A stretch of 9,668 bases of DNA. Origin: Bacteroidales bacterium UBA1458 (GTDB lineage: Bacteria > Bacteroidota > Bacteroidia > Bacteroidales > VadinHA17). The stretch is from assembly GCA_002325785.1 (NCBI GenBank), contig DCSU01000047.1, positions 8,999 to 18,666 of the forward strand, read 5' to 3'. Within the stretch, counting starts at the first letter, position 1, and each line of letters begins with the position of its first letter. The position numbers and the translations under genes were made by a program. Below, one piece after another: positions 1-6,949 of this stretch. The notes beneath the pieces were generated by a model that had not been told where the DNA came from, searched no databases, and saw only the letters and a list, made by a program, of their open reading frames with translations.

Positions 1-48
1 GCAAAAAAAGCGGCAGTGGCAGAAGTCCAGGCATTTATTAAATTATGA
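1..48 (+). CDS. 3' end of an unidentified upstream gene (partial)
   Basis: Frame 1 is open from the window edge and encodes AKKAAVAEVQAFIKL before TGA at 46-48. The Ala/Lys-rich stretch reads like a C-terminal helix. Its stop overlaps the first ATG of the next gene as ATGA (45-48), the usual arrangement for translationally coupled genes, and this is why frame 1 is preferred. Frame 3 is also open, to a TAA at 37-39, and frame 2 is open into the next gene, so the assignment is not certain. Fifteen residues are too few to name a family. Confidence 0.35.
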   Translation, partial: AKKAAVAEVQAFIKL

Positions 49-956
49 TGAAGTCCGATGACCATACAGTCCATATCTATTCTTACCTCTCCCTTCGGAA
101 GGCAGTAGGCTGGATTGGCATACTCCTTCCCTTTGTACTGGTCACGGGTCATTGTCTTATTTTCGGGGGAGACAAGGTCCTTCACAACCTCAGCGTCTAC
201 TACCACACCGGAATGCGTGATATATTCGTTGGTGCCATTTGCGCCATTGCGCTATTCCTCTTCTTTTACAAAGGTTATGACAGGTGGGATAACATAGCAG
301 CAAACCTCGCCGGTTTCTTCGCCCTGGGAATAGCCTTTTTCCCTACCGTGAAGGAGGGTCCGTGGGACTGGATTGCCAAGGTTCACTTTTACAGTGCCGG
401 CAGCTTCTTTGTAATCCTTGCACTTATATCATTTTTTCTCTTCACCCGAGGCGAGAAACGGCCAACAGGCAGGAAGCTGAAAAGAAATATTATCTACAGA
501 GCATGTGGCATAATCATGCTAGTGTCGCTGGCTTGCATAGAGACCTATTTTCTTCTCTCCAAAGAGAACCATGAGGACTCCAGATTTGTTCTCATTTTAG
601 AAACAATTACTCTCATGGCTTTCGGCATCTCATGGCTGACAAAGGGAGGAACACTATATCCGGATAAAATTAAATCACAAGAAACCATGGAAAAAGAAGA
701 AAATCTCATTAAAGTATTTACCGGCCCCGAGCCTACGGCGATGCTACTTATGAAAATGCTCGAAGAGACCGGCGTTAAGTCTCTGATCAAGAATGATTCC
801 ATCCTGGGTTACATCGGTGCTGTGCCTGAGGTAATGGACCTGTACATCTTTGAGGAGGATCTGGAGAAGGCCAGGCCGCTGATTGACGAAATGAATAAGC
901 AACAGGAGCCGGAAGGTACTGATGACCAGGGCGAATCGGGAGAAGCGAAAGAATGA
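45..956 (+). CDS. Six-helix membrane protein with C-terminal DUF2007-like domain
   Basis: 303 residues in two parts. Residues 1-200 form an integral membrane region with about six helices (roughly 20-40, 59-75, 84-100, 113-133, 149-171, 181-198). It carries polar motifs near membrane edges: SVYYHTGMRD at 50-59, WDN at 81-83, and KVHFYSAGS at 112-120. It resembles DUF998-type membrane proteins by eye. Residues about 216-285 (ENLIKVFTGPEP, then a helix, then a DLYIFEEDLEKA strand-helix) match the pattern of DUF2007, called a putative signal-transducing domain. The tail 286-303 is acidic and looks disordered. Two ATG codons are adjacent (45 and 48) and either could be used; the first overlaps the upstream stop. 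An amidohydrolase gene follows 21 nt later, so the two are probably co-transcribed. No catalytic role can be assigned. The membrane topology and domain boundary are judged by eye. Confidence 0.8.
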   Translation: MMKSDDHTVHIYSYLSLRKAVGWIGILLPFVLVTGHCLIFGGDKVLHNLSVYYHTGMRDIFVGAICAIALFLFFYKGYDRWDNIAANLAGFFALGIAFFPTVKEGPWDWIAKVHFYSAGSFFVILALISFFLFTRGEKRPTGRKLKRNIIYRACGIIMLVSLACIETYFLLSKENHEDSRFVLILETITLMAFGISWLTKGGTLYPDKIKSQETMEKEENLIKVFTGPEPTAMLLMKMLEETGVKSLIKNDSILGYIGAVPEVMDLYIFEEDLEKARPLIDEMNKQQEPEGTDDQGESGEAKE

Positions 957-977
957 CCAAAAACTAAAAAGACCAGA

Positions 978-2645
978 ATGACAATACTGTGTAATTACAT
1001 TGCAATCATAGCAATGGCAGTGGTTGCAGTATCGTGCAATAACACTCAACAGCCAGCAGAGATGATAATAACAAATGCCAGTATATGGACAGGGAATGAG
1101 AATCAGCCCCTTGCAGAGGCCATGGCAGTAGCCGGTGATTCCATAATTGCCGTAGGTACCAACAAAGAGATAATGAAGTTCAAGGGTCCCGATACTGAGG
1201 TTGCTGACCTCGAAGGGAAATTTATCGCACCCGGATTTATTGATTCGCATGTGCATTTCTACATGGGTGGATCAAATCTTGCCTCCGTTCAGCTGAGGGA
1301 TGCCTCAACACCTGAAGAATTCATCAGTCGCATCAGGGAGTTCGCAGCGAAACAGAAGCCAGGCACATGGATCCTCGGAGGAGACTGGGATGGCATGGGA
1401 TGGGAGAGCCTCCCGGAAAAGGGATGGATTGATTCAGTAACACCTGATAATCCTGTGTTCGTATCCCGGCTTGACGGGCACATGGGACTTGCCAACTCAC
1501 TGGCCATGAAGCTTGCCGGCGTGGACCGGAAAGTGAAGGACATTGCGGGAGGATCCATCGCAAGGAACAGCAATGGTGAACCCGCAGGGATTTTTAAGGA
1601 TAATGCCATGGACCTGATCTTTAACAAGGTCCCTCCTGCCTCGGATGAGGAAGTTGAAAACGCCCTGCTTGCCGGGATGGATTATTTTGCATCTAACGGG
1701 GTCACCTCGGTGCATGCTGTTGATGCCGGCAGTTATGATGAAGCGATAATGAGGATACGCAACAGTGGCAAGCTGATCACCCGTGTGTATATTATGGAGA
1801 CCATCAGCAGATGGAGCGCACTCAAGGAGCAGACTGACCGTGAGGGCAAGGGAGACAGGTGGGTCAGCACCGGAGGGGTGAAGGCTTTCGTTGACGGCTC
1901 TCTGGGGTCTCACACGGCCGCCTTCATTGATCCGTACACTGACCTTCCGACAGATTCAGGCCTGTTTGTAAACAGCGAGGAGGACCTGTACAACTGGGTA
2001 TCCAACGCTGACAAGTCAGGACTTCAGGTTGTCATACATGCCATAGGTGACCGTGCCATAAATGTACTCCTCAACATCTACGAGAGAGTGGGAAAAGAAA
2101 ACGGGGAGCGCGACAGGCGGTTCAGGATTGAGCATGCCCAGCACATTGCCCCGGGTGACATTGCAAGGTTTGCACAGCTTAACGTAATTGCCAGCATGCA
2201 GCCCTACCATGCCATTGATGACGGCAGATGGGCAGAAGAGTATATTGGTCCGGAACGCTCCAAAACAACCTATGCTTTCAGGTCGCTGCTTGACGCAAAG
2301 GCTACGGTGGCATTCGGCAGCGACTGGCCCGTGGCACCCGCGACACCCCTTGAAGGTATCTATGGAGCAGTCACCCGCAGAACGCTGGATGACCAAAATC
2401 CTGACGGCTGGGTTCCGGAGCAGAAGATAACAGTTGAGGAGGCACTCAGGGCCTATACAAAATATGCCGCATATGCATCATTTGAGGAGGAGTTCAAAGG
2501 AACACTTGAGCCCGGTAAACTGGCTGATTTTGTGATTCTTGACCATGATATCACAACAGCTGATCCGGTAACCATCCGGGATATAAAGGTCCTTCAGACC
2601 TATGTAGGAGGAAAGAAGGTGTTTGATCACAAATTGAATAAATAA
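978..2645 (+). CDS. Lipoprotein amidohydrolase, YtcJ-like (Amidohydro_3 family)
   Basis: 555 residues. A short hydrophobic leader ends in AVSC with Cys20, so the protein is probably lipidated and exported; the residues after Cys20 lack the acidic cluster of known Bacteroidota surface-export signals, which favours the periplasmic side of a membrane. The mature part has the metal-dependent amidohydrolase fold: FIDSHVHF (87-94; His91, His93), RLDGHM (164-169), GVTSVH (241-246), GGVKAFVDGS (299-308; Lys302 a candidate ligand), HAIGDRA (354-360), RIEH (383-386) and GSDWPV (447-452; Asp449). The N-terminal 29-80 and the C-terminal 505-550 segments form the usual small beta domain, with EPGKLADFVILD near its end. 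The length is typical for the YtcJ/NfdA group, which hydrolyses C-N bonds such as amides of N-substituted formamides. The true substrate cannot be read from sequence. All metal-binding motifs appear intact. No promoter is seen in the 21-nt gap before it, so it likely shares transcription with the preceding membrane-protein gene. Confidence 0.93.
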   Translation: MTILCNYIAIIAMAVVAVSCNNTQQPAEMIITNASIWTGNENQPLAEAMAVAGDSIIAVGTNKEIMKFKGPDTEVADLEGKFIAPGFIDSHVHFYMGGSNLASVQLRDASTPEEFISRIREFAAKQKPGTWILGGDWDGMGWESLPEKGWIDSVTPDNPVFVSRLDGHMGLANSLAMKLAGVDRKVKDIAGGSIARNSNGEPAGIFKDNAMDLIFNKVPPASDEEVENALLAGMDYFASNGVTSVHAVDAGSYDEAIMRIRNSGKLITRVYIMETISRWSALKEQTDREGKGDRWVSTGGVKAFVDGSLGSHTAAFIDPYTDLPTDSGLFVNSEEDLYNWVSNADKSGLQVVIHAIGDRAINVLLNIYERVGKENGERDRRFRIEHAQHIAPGDIARFAQLNVIASMQPYHAIDDGRWAEEYIGPERSKTTYAFRSLLDAKATVAFGSDWPVAPATPLEGIYGAVTRRTLDDQNPDGWVPEQKITVEEALRAYTKYAAYASFEEEFKGTLEPGKLADFVILDHDITTADPVTIRDIKVLQTYVGGKKVFDHKLNK

Positions 2646-2668
2646 CTCCTTAATACTGTGAGAAGGAG
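2646..2668 (+). other. Small inverted repeat after the amidohydrolase gene
   Basis: CTCCTT (2646-2651) and AAGGAG (2663-2668) can pair as a 6-bp stem with an 11-nt loop directly after the TAA stop. No T-run follows, so it does not look like a standard intrinsic terminator. It may be a weak mRNA 3'-end structure or chance. Confidence 0.25.
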
Positions 2669-2826
2669 ATATTACAGGCCACTGGCATCGGCACTACTGT
2701 TGCCGGCGGTTATTCTTATCAACGGTGTAAGTGTTGAGGCTCAGATGAAAAGCCGTTAAAGCACTGCCTGTAGAAGAGACGGTGAAGATACTGTGGCAAC
2801 ACAGCATTCTCAGGGAGAAAACTTAA
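2658..2826 (+). pseudogene. Possible remnant of a secreted-protein gene (signal peptide plus short tail)
   Basis: From GTG at 2658 the reading is V/M-RRRYYRPLASALL, a basic start followed by a hydrophobic run. The frame then has to shift by one near 2699-2701 to continue as LPAVILINGVSVEAQMKSR. Together these form a plausible signal peptide with cleavage after VEA and before Gln, as in neighbouring secreted proteins. An in-frame TAA at 2758-2760 follows, and the same frame then reads ALPVEETVKILWQHSILREKT to TAA at 2824-2826. One frameshift and one stop over about 56 codons suggest decay or a large internal deletion. Without the frameshift the GTG frame ends at 2736-2738. The tail matches no family I recognise, and chance cannot be excluded at this length. 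Confidence 0.3.
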
Positions 2827-2859
2827 TTCACCCTATAAACCATTTTCAATTCGCCGTGT

Positions 2860-2867
2860 TATATTTG
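2860..2867 (+). promoter_or_regulatory. Bacteroidetes-type -7 promoter element
   Basis: TATATTTG is an exact match to TAnnTTTG, the -7 element recognised by the Bacteroidetes primary sigma factor. It lies 26 nt before the antiporter ATG at 2894, which would leave a short leader of about 20 nt. No convincing TTTG -33 partner is seen at the expected distance upstream; the closest is a T-rich stretch at 2843-2846, which is too near. It lies in the only long intergenic gap, which supports it as the start of the downstream unit. Confidence 0.55.
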
Positions 2868-2893
2868 CCGCTAAATTCAGGAAACCCTTTTAG

Positions 2894-3850
2894 ATGACAA
2901 CACAGATAATTTTCCTCATCGTGGGCCTGGCTCTACTGATCGTCAGTGCCGAATGGCTGGTCAGCGGGGCCACTTCGCTGGCGCGAAGGTTTAAAATCTC
3001 GGATCTTACAATAGGCCTTACTGTAGTTGCCTTCGGCACCTCAGCCCCTGAACTGGTAGTCAACCTCTTTGCCTCTACATCAGACCATCAGGATATTGTC
3101 TTCGGGAACATCCTGGGGAGCAACAACTTCAACCTCTATATCATACTTGGAATTGCCGGGCTGATACTGCCGCTCAAGGTACATGTCAGTACGGTATGGA
3201 AGGAGATACCCATGTCACTGGCTGCCCTGGTCATCATTTTCCTGATGGTAAATATTCCGTCCGCAGGCGGAACCAGGATGCTTGGCAGAATTGACGGGAT
3301 AATCCTGCTTTCACTGTTTGTGCTTTTTCAATACTACATCTATCACCAAATCAAGAATTACGAACCTGATGATTCCGAGCACAAAAATCCCGGGCCGGTT
3401 TATAAGACAGTAGCATTCATTGTTGTAGGGCTGGCGGGACTGGTGATCGGAGGACGCCTCGTTGTGACAAATGCCGTTTTCGTAGCCAAGGTCATGGGGG
3501 TTAGTGAAAAGGTTATAGGTCTGACCATCATTGCTGCCGGCACCTCACTGCCTGAGCTTGCCACCTCGGTTGTTGCCGCGTTCCGGAAAAATGCAGATAT
3601 AGCAGTCGGAAATGTGATCGGCTCGAACATCTTCAACATTCTCCTTATCGGAGGACTGGTCTCAGTAGTCCAACCTGTGAACTACAGCCCTGTATTCAAT
3701 ACCGACTTTTACATTCTTGCTGCCGGAACAATCCTTCTTTTCATTACAATGTTTACAGATCAGAAGCACAAGCTTGACCGGTGGGAGGCGGCATTGCTAC
3801 TCATCTTATATGTGAGTTATACCACGTTCATAATTTTGAAAGAGGTATAA
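2894..3850 (+). CDS. CaCA-family Na+/Ca2+ antiporter (YrbG-like)
   Basis: 318 residues, highly hydrophobic, about ten membrane helices, the size of bacterial calcium/sodium exchangers. The two inverted alpha repeats are clear. The first has AFGTSAPELVVN (46-57) with GNILGSNNFN (71-80), and the second has AAGTSLPELATS (214-225) with GNVIGSNIFN (239-248). Glu53 and Glu221 are the expected cation ligands. Between the halves, residues 152-170 form a polar loop (KNYEPDDSEHKN) that is short compared with eukaryotic exchangers. The protein should sit in the inner membrane and export Ca2+ (or a related cation) in exchange for Na+ or H+; the ion pair is not provable from sequence. It is the first gene after the putative promoter at 2860, and the next gene starts 30 nt downstream. 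Residue 78 is Asn where the second repeat has Ile (GSNNFN against GSNIFN), a mild departure from symmetry. Confidence 0.95.
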   Translation: MTTQIIFLIVGLALLIVSAEWLVSGATSLARRFKISDLTIGLTVVAFGTSAPELVVNLFASTSDHQDIVFGNILGSNNFNLYIILGIAGLILPLKVHVSTVWKEIPMSLAALVIIFLMVNIPSAGGTRMLGRIDGIILLSLFVLFQYYIYHQIKNYEPDDSEHKNPGPVYKTVAFIVVGLAGLVIGGRLVVTNAVFVAKVMGVSEKVIGLTIIAAGTSLPELATSVVAAFRKNADIAVGNVIGSNIFNILLIGGLVSVVQPVNYSPVFNTDFYILAAGTILLFITMFTDQKHKLDRWEAALLLILYVSYTTFIILKEV

Positions 3851-3858
3851 TTAATTAT
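3847..3858. repeat. 12-bp AT-only perfect palindrome
   Basis: ATAATTAATTAT reads the same on both strands and covers the TAA stop of the antiporter gene. It could be a binding site or part of a weak processing signal, but in AT-rich spacer DNA such a short palindrome may well be chance. Confidence 0.2.
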
Positions 3859-3880
3859 TCTCCCCTAAGGCCATAGAAAA

Positions 3881-4705
3881 ATGAAAAGGAACATTGTCAC
3901 ATTAAGCTTTTTACTGACCATCAGCCTGATGTTCGGACAGTTGGGTACCGATTTCCGGGAACTGCAGGAAATTGACTGGCAGGCAAGAACCGTGTCGAAG
4001 GGTATTACGCTCAAATCAGCCGTAACCAACCTTTTTAATTCAGCCCAGGCGATCTATGTTGTGGAGATTGACACAGCAGAAGGTGCATTTGAGTTCGGTG
4101 TGGCAGTAGCAGGTCCACCGCTGGTGACGAGTGCCTTCGCTTTGCAGGAAAAGGCAACAGTGGCTGTCAATGCGACCTTCTTCAACATGAAGGAGGGTTA
4201 CAACGTGCATTATGTTAAGGTGAATGACAGCGTCGTCGCTGTCACTGACGAAAATGAGTTCGGCATACGGGCCACCGGGCTTTTCACTGCTGAGGGTGAA
4301 GAAGCAGATATCTCACAATGGGGTCCGGAGAGAGAGGATGCCGGTGTCATCAGTTCTGAAGATGCCATTGTCAGCGGCCCCCTTCTGATAGATGACAGAG
4401 TGGATCTGCCTCTTGACAGTATTAACTTCAACTCTAATCGTCATCCGCGCACCATGGTTGGTATTACCGGCACCGGACAGCTACTTCTAGTGGTCGTTGA
4501 CGGCCGGCAGCCCGGCTATGCTGACGGGATGAGCCTCTTCGAACTTCGGGCCCTGGCCCACAGCCTGGGATGCACTGATGCGCTTAACCTGGACGGTGGC
4601 GGATCTACTACAATGGTAGTCGCCGGTGAAGGCAGCAACGGTGTTGTGAACAGGCCCTCAGGCAAGGTGGAGAGACCTGTGCCAAGCATACTTTTTGTGA
4701 GATAG
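3881..4705 (+). CDS. Secreted phosphodiester glycosidase family protein (NAGPA domain)
   Basis: 274 residues. The N-terminus (MKRN, then a hydrophobic run to about 18) is a signal peptide, probably cut near MFG before Gln20, so the protein is likely periplasmic or surface-exposed. The rest has the ordered motifs of the NAGPA/DUF2233 family: AVNATFFN (95-102), AIVSGPLLI (162-170), RHPRTMVGI (187-195), VVDGRQPGYADGMSL (205-219), ALNLDGGGSTTMVV (234-247) and a closing NRPSGKVERPVPSILF (257-272). In animals this family uncovers mannose-6-phosphate by removing GlcNAc from a phosphodiester. Bacterial members act on sugar phosphodiesters in exopolysaccharides or wall polymers, mostly unproven. The DGR and LDGGGST motifs that form the active site are intact. 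The usual NGGFF is here NATFF. The gene lies 30 nt after the antiporter and 31 nt before the thioredoxin-like gene, which suggests one operon. The substrate is unknown. Confidence 0.9.
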   Translation: MKRNIVTLSFLLTISLMFGQLGTDFRELQEIDWQARTVSKGITLKSAVTNLFNSAQAIYVVEIDTAEGAFEFGVAVAGPPLVTSAFALQEKATVAVNATFFNMKEGYNVHYVKVNDSVVAVTDENEFGIRATGLFTAEGEEADISQWGPEREDAGVISSEDAIVSGPLLIDDRVDLPLDSINFNSNRHPRTMVGITGTGQLLLVVVDGRQPGYADGMSLFELRALAHSLGCTDALNLDGGGSTTMVVAGEGSNGVVNRPSGKVERPVPSILFVR

Positions 4706-4736
4706 GAAACAAATAAAGAATTAAAACCAAAAAGTT

Positions 4737-5318
4737 ATGAGTTATACACTTCAGCCAGGCCAGAAGGCCCCGGATTTCAGGCTGCCCGCCACTGACGGCA
4801 GGGATTACAGCCTGTCAGATTTCGATGGTCACCCATACCTGGTGGTATTCTTCACATGCAACCATTGCCCATATGTCATTGGCTCAGACGAGGTGACAAG
4901 GGCCTCGGCGGAGAAGTTCCGAGATTTCGGAGTGACCTTTGTGGGCATAAACTCAAACAGCGAGAAAACTTATGTGGAGGACAGCTTCTCTCACATGGTT
5001 GAACGGATGAAGGAGCATCGGTTCCCCTGGAAGTATCTTTATGACAGGGATCAGGCGGTTGTGAAGGCTTACGGTGCGCTTAAAACGCCGCACTTCTTTG
5101 TCTTCAACCGTGACAGGGTGCTGGTCTATACCGGCAGGGGCGTTGACTCGCCGCGTGACACCTCGAGGATGACCGTCAATGACCTTGACAGGGTTCTTGA
5201 TGAGCTGGTCTCCGGCAGGGAAATCAGCATCAAGATGACCAATCCCATCGGCTGCAACATCAAGTGGGAAGGCATGGATGCCAAATGGATGCCCCCTGAA
5301 GCATGTGATCTCGTATGA
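4737..5318 (+). CDS. Thioredoxin-like / peroxiredoxin-like redox protein
   Basis: 193 residues, no signal peptide, so probably cytosolic. PGQKAPDFRLPATDG (7-21) is the classic AhpC/TSA opening. The active site is FTCNHCPYV (39-47) with Cys41 and Cys44 as a CxxC pair, and the cis-proline is in KTPHFFVF (117-124). FVGINSNS (68-75) and the helix after it fit the PRX-like family 1 group of small thioredoxin-fold proteins. The C-terminal extension carries two further cysteines, in NPIGCNIKW (Cys173) and PPEACDLV (Cys190). The first is common in this group; the second sits three residues from the end. The CNHC site suggests dithiol chemistry rather than the single peroxidatic Cys of standard peroxiredoxins; whether it reduces peroxides or disulfides is not known. 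The start is preceded by an A-rich leader (4706-4736) without a Shine-Dalgarno sequence, typical of Bacteroidota. Confidence 0.92.
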   Translation: MSYTLQPGQKAPDFRLPATDGRDYSLSDFDGHPYLVVFFTCNHCPYVIGSDEVTRASAEKFRDFGVTFVGINSNSEKTYVEDSFSHMVERMKEHRFPWKYLYDRDQAVVKAYGALKTPHFFVFNRDRVLVYTGRGVDSPRDTSRMTVNDLDRVLDELVSGREISIKMTNPIGCNIKWEGMDAKWMPPEACDLV

Positions 5319-5385
5319 GCACCCCGTAAATTTTCGGGCTCTACAGGCGCAAAGACATCTATTTATAGACCTTATACACAAGAAA

Positions 5386-6933
5386 ATGAAATCAACCAAA
5401 TACATAATTACAGTGCTGACAGCATCTCTTTTAGCAGGCAATGTGTCAATGGCACAGGACTACTCAAAAAACATTTTTGAAGGCAACAATGATGTCGGAG
5501 TATGCAATCTCAAGGGTGACCTCCACTTCATGCCGGTGAACCAGGAATACATTCTAACAGGATCAGGCGACAACATATGGTTCGGCGAGGATCAGTTCCA
5601 TTTCGCGTGGAAGAGGCTCAGCGGGGACTTCATCCTCCGTGCGAACATCAGTTTCATAGGTGAAGGTAGCCATGAACATCGTAAGGCCGGTTGGATGATT
5701 CGGCAGAGTCTGGATACAGGTTCGCCGCACATCAGCGGCACGGTGCACGGTGACGGGCTGACATCACTGCAATACCGGAATACTGATGGGGCTGAGACTT
5801 CCGAGCGCAGATCACCGGTGACAGCGCCAGAAGTGATCCAGCTTGAACGCAGGGGTGATAAGTTCATCTTTTCCTGCGCCATTGCCGGGAATCCATTTGA
5901 TACTGTAATGATCACCTCCGGCCTGCCAGACGGTGAGGTTTATGCCGGGATGTTCATCTGTTCGCATGACAACAGTGTTTATGAGAGCGCCAGTTTTACA
6001 AATGTGCGCATCATCAGGCCTGCGAAGGATGATTTTGTACCGTACCGCGCCTACCTGGGGAGCAATCTTGAGATCATGGATGTGGAGACCGGCCACCGAA
6101 AAGTAATTTATCAGGCATCCAATTCCATCCAGGCACCCAACTGGACACCGGACGGTAAATACCTGATCTACAACAGCGAGGGGCTTCTTTACAGGTTTGA
6201 TCTTGCCACCGGTAAACCGGAGCTGATCAACTCAGGCTTTGCCGCAAGCAACAACAATGACCATGTGCTCTCTTTCGATGGTAAGATGCTGGGTATCAGC
6301 AATCATGTAGCTGAGGAGGATAACAAATCAATCATCTTTACAATGCCTGTGGGGGGAGGCACACCTGTACGCATCACACCGAAGGGTCCCTCCTACCTTC
6401 ATGGCTGGTCGCCTGATGGCCAATACCTGACCTATACTGCAGAGCGAGGCGGCAACTATGATATTTACAAGATCGCCATAAAGAAGAAGAAGGAGATCAG
6501 GCTTACTGATGCTCCGGGACTGGATGACGGGTCGGAGTATTCGCCTGACGGCAGTTATATCTATTTCAATTCGGCACGCACAGGCACCATGCAACTGTGG
6601 CGCATGAAGCCCGACGGTACGGAACAGGAGCAGCTTACCTTTGACAGGTACAACGACTGGTTCCCTCACATCTCGCCAGACGGGAAACAAATAGTGTTCC
6701 TCTCCTTCCTGCCTGAAGTAAAGGCTGATGATCACCCCTTTTACAAACATGTGTATATAAGGATGATGCCTGCAGAAGGAGGCACACCGAAAGTAATCGC
6801 ATATATTTATGGTGGCCAGGGCTCTATTAATGTCCCGAGCTGGTCGCCTGACGGCAAACAAATTGCTTTCGTCAGCAACACAGGTGTGCTGGAGCCTTTA
6901 GGTGATCCTCTGGTGAACAGGCCTCAGGAATAG
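5386..6933 (+). CDS. Secreted TolB-like beta-propeller with N-terminal DUF1349-like domain
   Basis: 515 residues from ATG at 5386. The frame is open back to 5278 inside the previous gene, but 5386 gives a proper signal peptide (MKSTKYIITVLTASLLAG, likely cut after SMA, before Gln24), so it is preferred. Residues about 28-212 look like a beta-sandwich of the DUF1349/concanavalin type (DNIWFGEDQFHFAWKRLSGD, AGWMIRQS, YAGMFICSHD, ASFTNVRI). Residues about 225-505 form a PD40/WD40-like propeller with at least five SPDG-type blade motifs: NWTPDGKYLIY (252), HGWSPDGQYLTY (339), EYSPDGSYIYF (384), HISPDGKQIVF (428) and SWSPDGKQIAF (485), plus a weaker SFDGKML (296). The family resembles TolB, but the true TolB N-terminal domain and the tol/pal genes are absent, so a role in the Tol system is unlikely. 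It may bind a glycan or a protein in the periplasm. The GH95 gene starts 16 nt after its stop. Confidence 0.88.
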   Translation: MKSTKYIITVLTASLLAGNVSMAQDYSKNIFEGNNDVGVCNLKGDLHFMPVNQEYILTGSGDNIWFGEDQFHFAWKRLSGDFILRANISFIGEGSHEHRKAGWMIRQSLDTGSPHISGTVHGDGLTSLQYRNTDGAETSERRSPVTAPEVIQLERRGDKFIFSCAIAGNPFDTVMITSGLPDGEVYAGMFICSHDNSVYESASFTNVRIIRPAKDDFVPYRAYLGSNLEIMDVETGHRKVIYQASNSIQAPNWTPDGKYLIYNSEGLLYRFDLATGKPELINSGFAASNNNDHVLSFDGKMLGISNHVAEEDNKSIIFTMPVGGGTPVRITPKGPSYLHGWSPDGQYLTYTAERGGNYDIYKIAIKKKKEIRLTDAPGLDDGSEYSPDGSYIYFNSARTGTMQLWRMKPDGTEQEQLTFDRYNDWFPHISPDGKQIVFLSFLPEVKADDHPFYKHVYIRMMPAEGGTPKVIAYIYGGQGSINVPSWSPDGKQIAFVSNTGVLEPLGDPLVNRPQE

Positions 6934-6949
6934 AAGAAACTGAAAAAAT

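Noticed and set aside
744..1256. 170-codon open frame on the minus strand
   Set aside because: It lies opposite two well-supported genes, is rich in Cys/His/Tyr with no domain pattern, and is explained as a shadow of the + strand coding bias.
5327..5334. TAAATTTT as a -7 promoter element for the TolB-like gene
   Set aside because: It misses the final G of TAnnTTTG, and no -33 element is found at the right spacing.
5315..5341. Possible terminator hairpin after the thioredoxin-like gene (CCCG/CGGG core with a TAAATTTT loop)
   Set aside because: Only 4 bp pair cleanly before an internal mismatch, and no T-run follows. The 67-nt gap does not clearly break the operon.
5278..5385. Longer version of the TolB-like protein starting at ATG 5278 inside the thioredoxin-like gene
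   Set aside because: It would add 36 residues before a clean signal peptide and overlap the upstream gene by 41 nt. The ATG at 5386 gives a normal secretion signal.
4953..5441. 162-codon open frame on the minus strand spanning the thioredoxin-like gene and the next gene's leader
   Set aside because: No domain pattern is seen, it covers the signal peptide of the real downstream gene, and all convincing genes are on the + strand.
6328..6861. 177-codon open frame on the minus strand
   Set aside because: It is opposite the propeller repeats, has no recognisable motif, and its start has no promoter-like sequence.
5869..6920. Repeated SPDG-coding segments as a DNA repeat array
   Set aside because: The similarity is at protein level (propeller blades) and the DNA copies are diverged, so no separate repeat element is needed.
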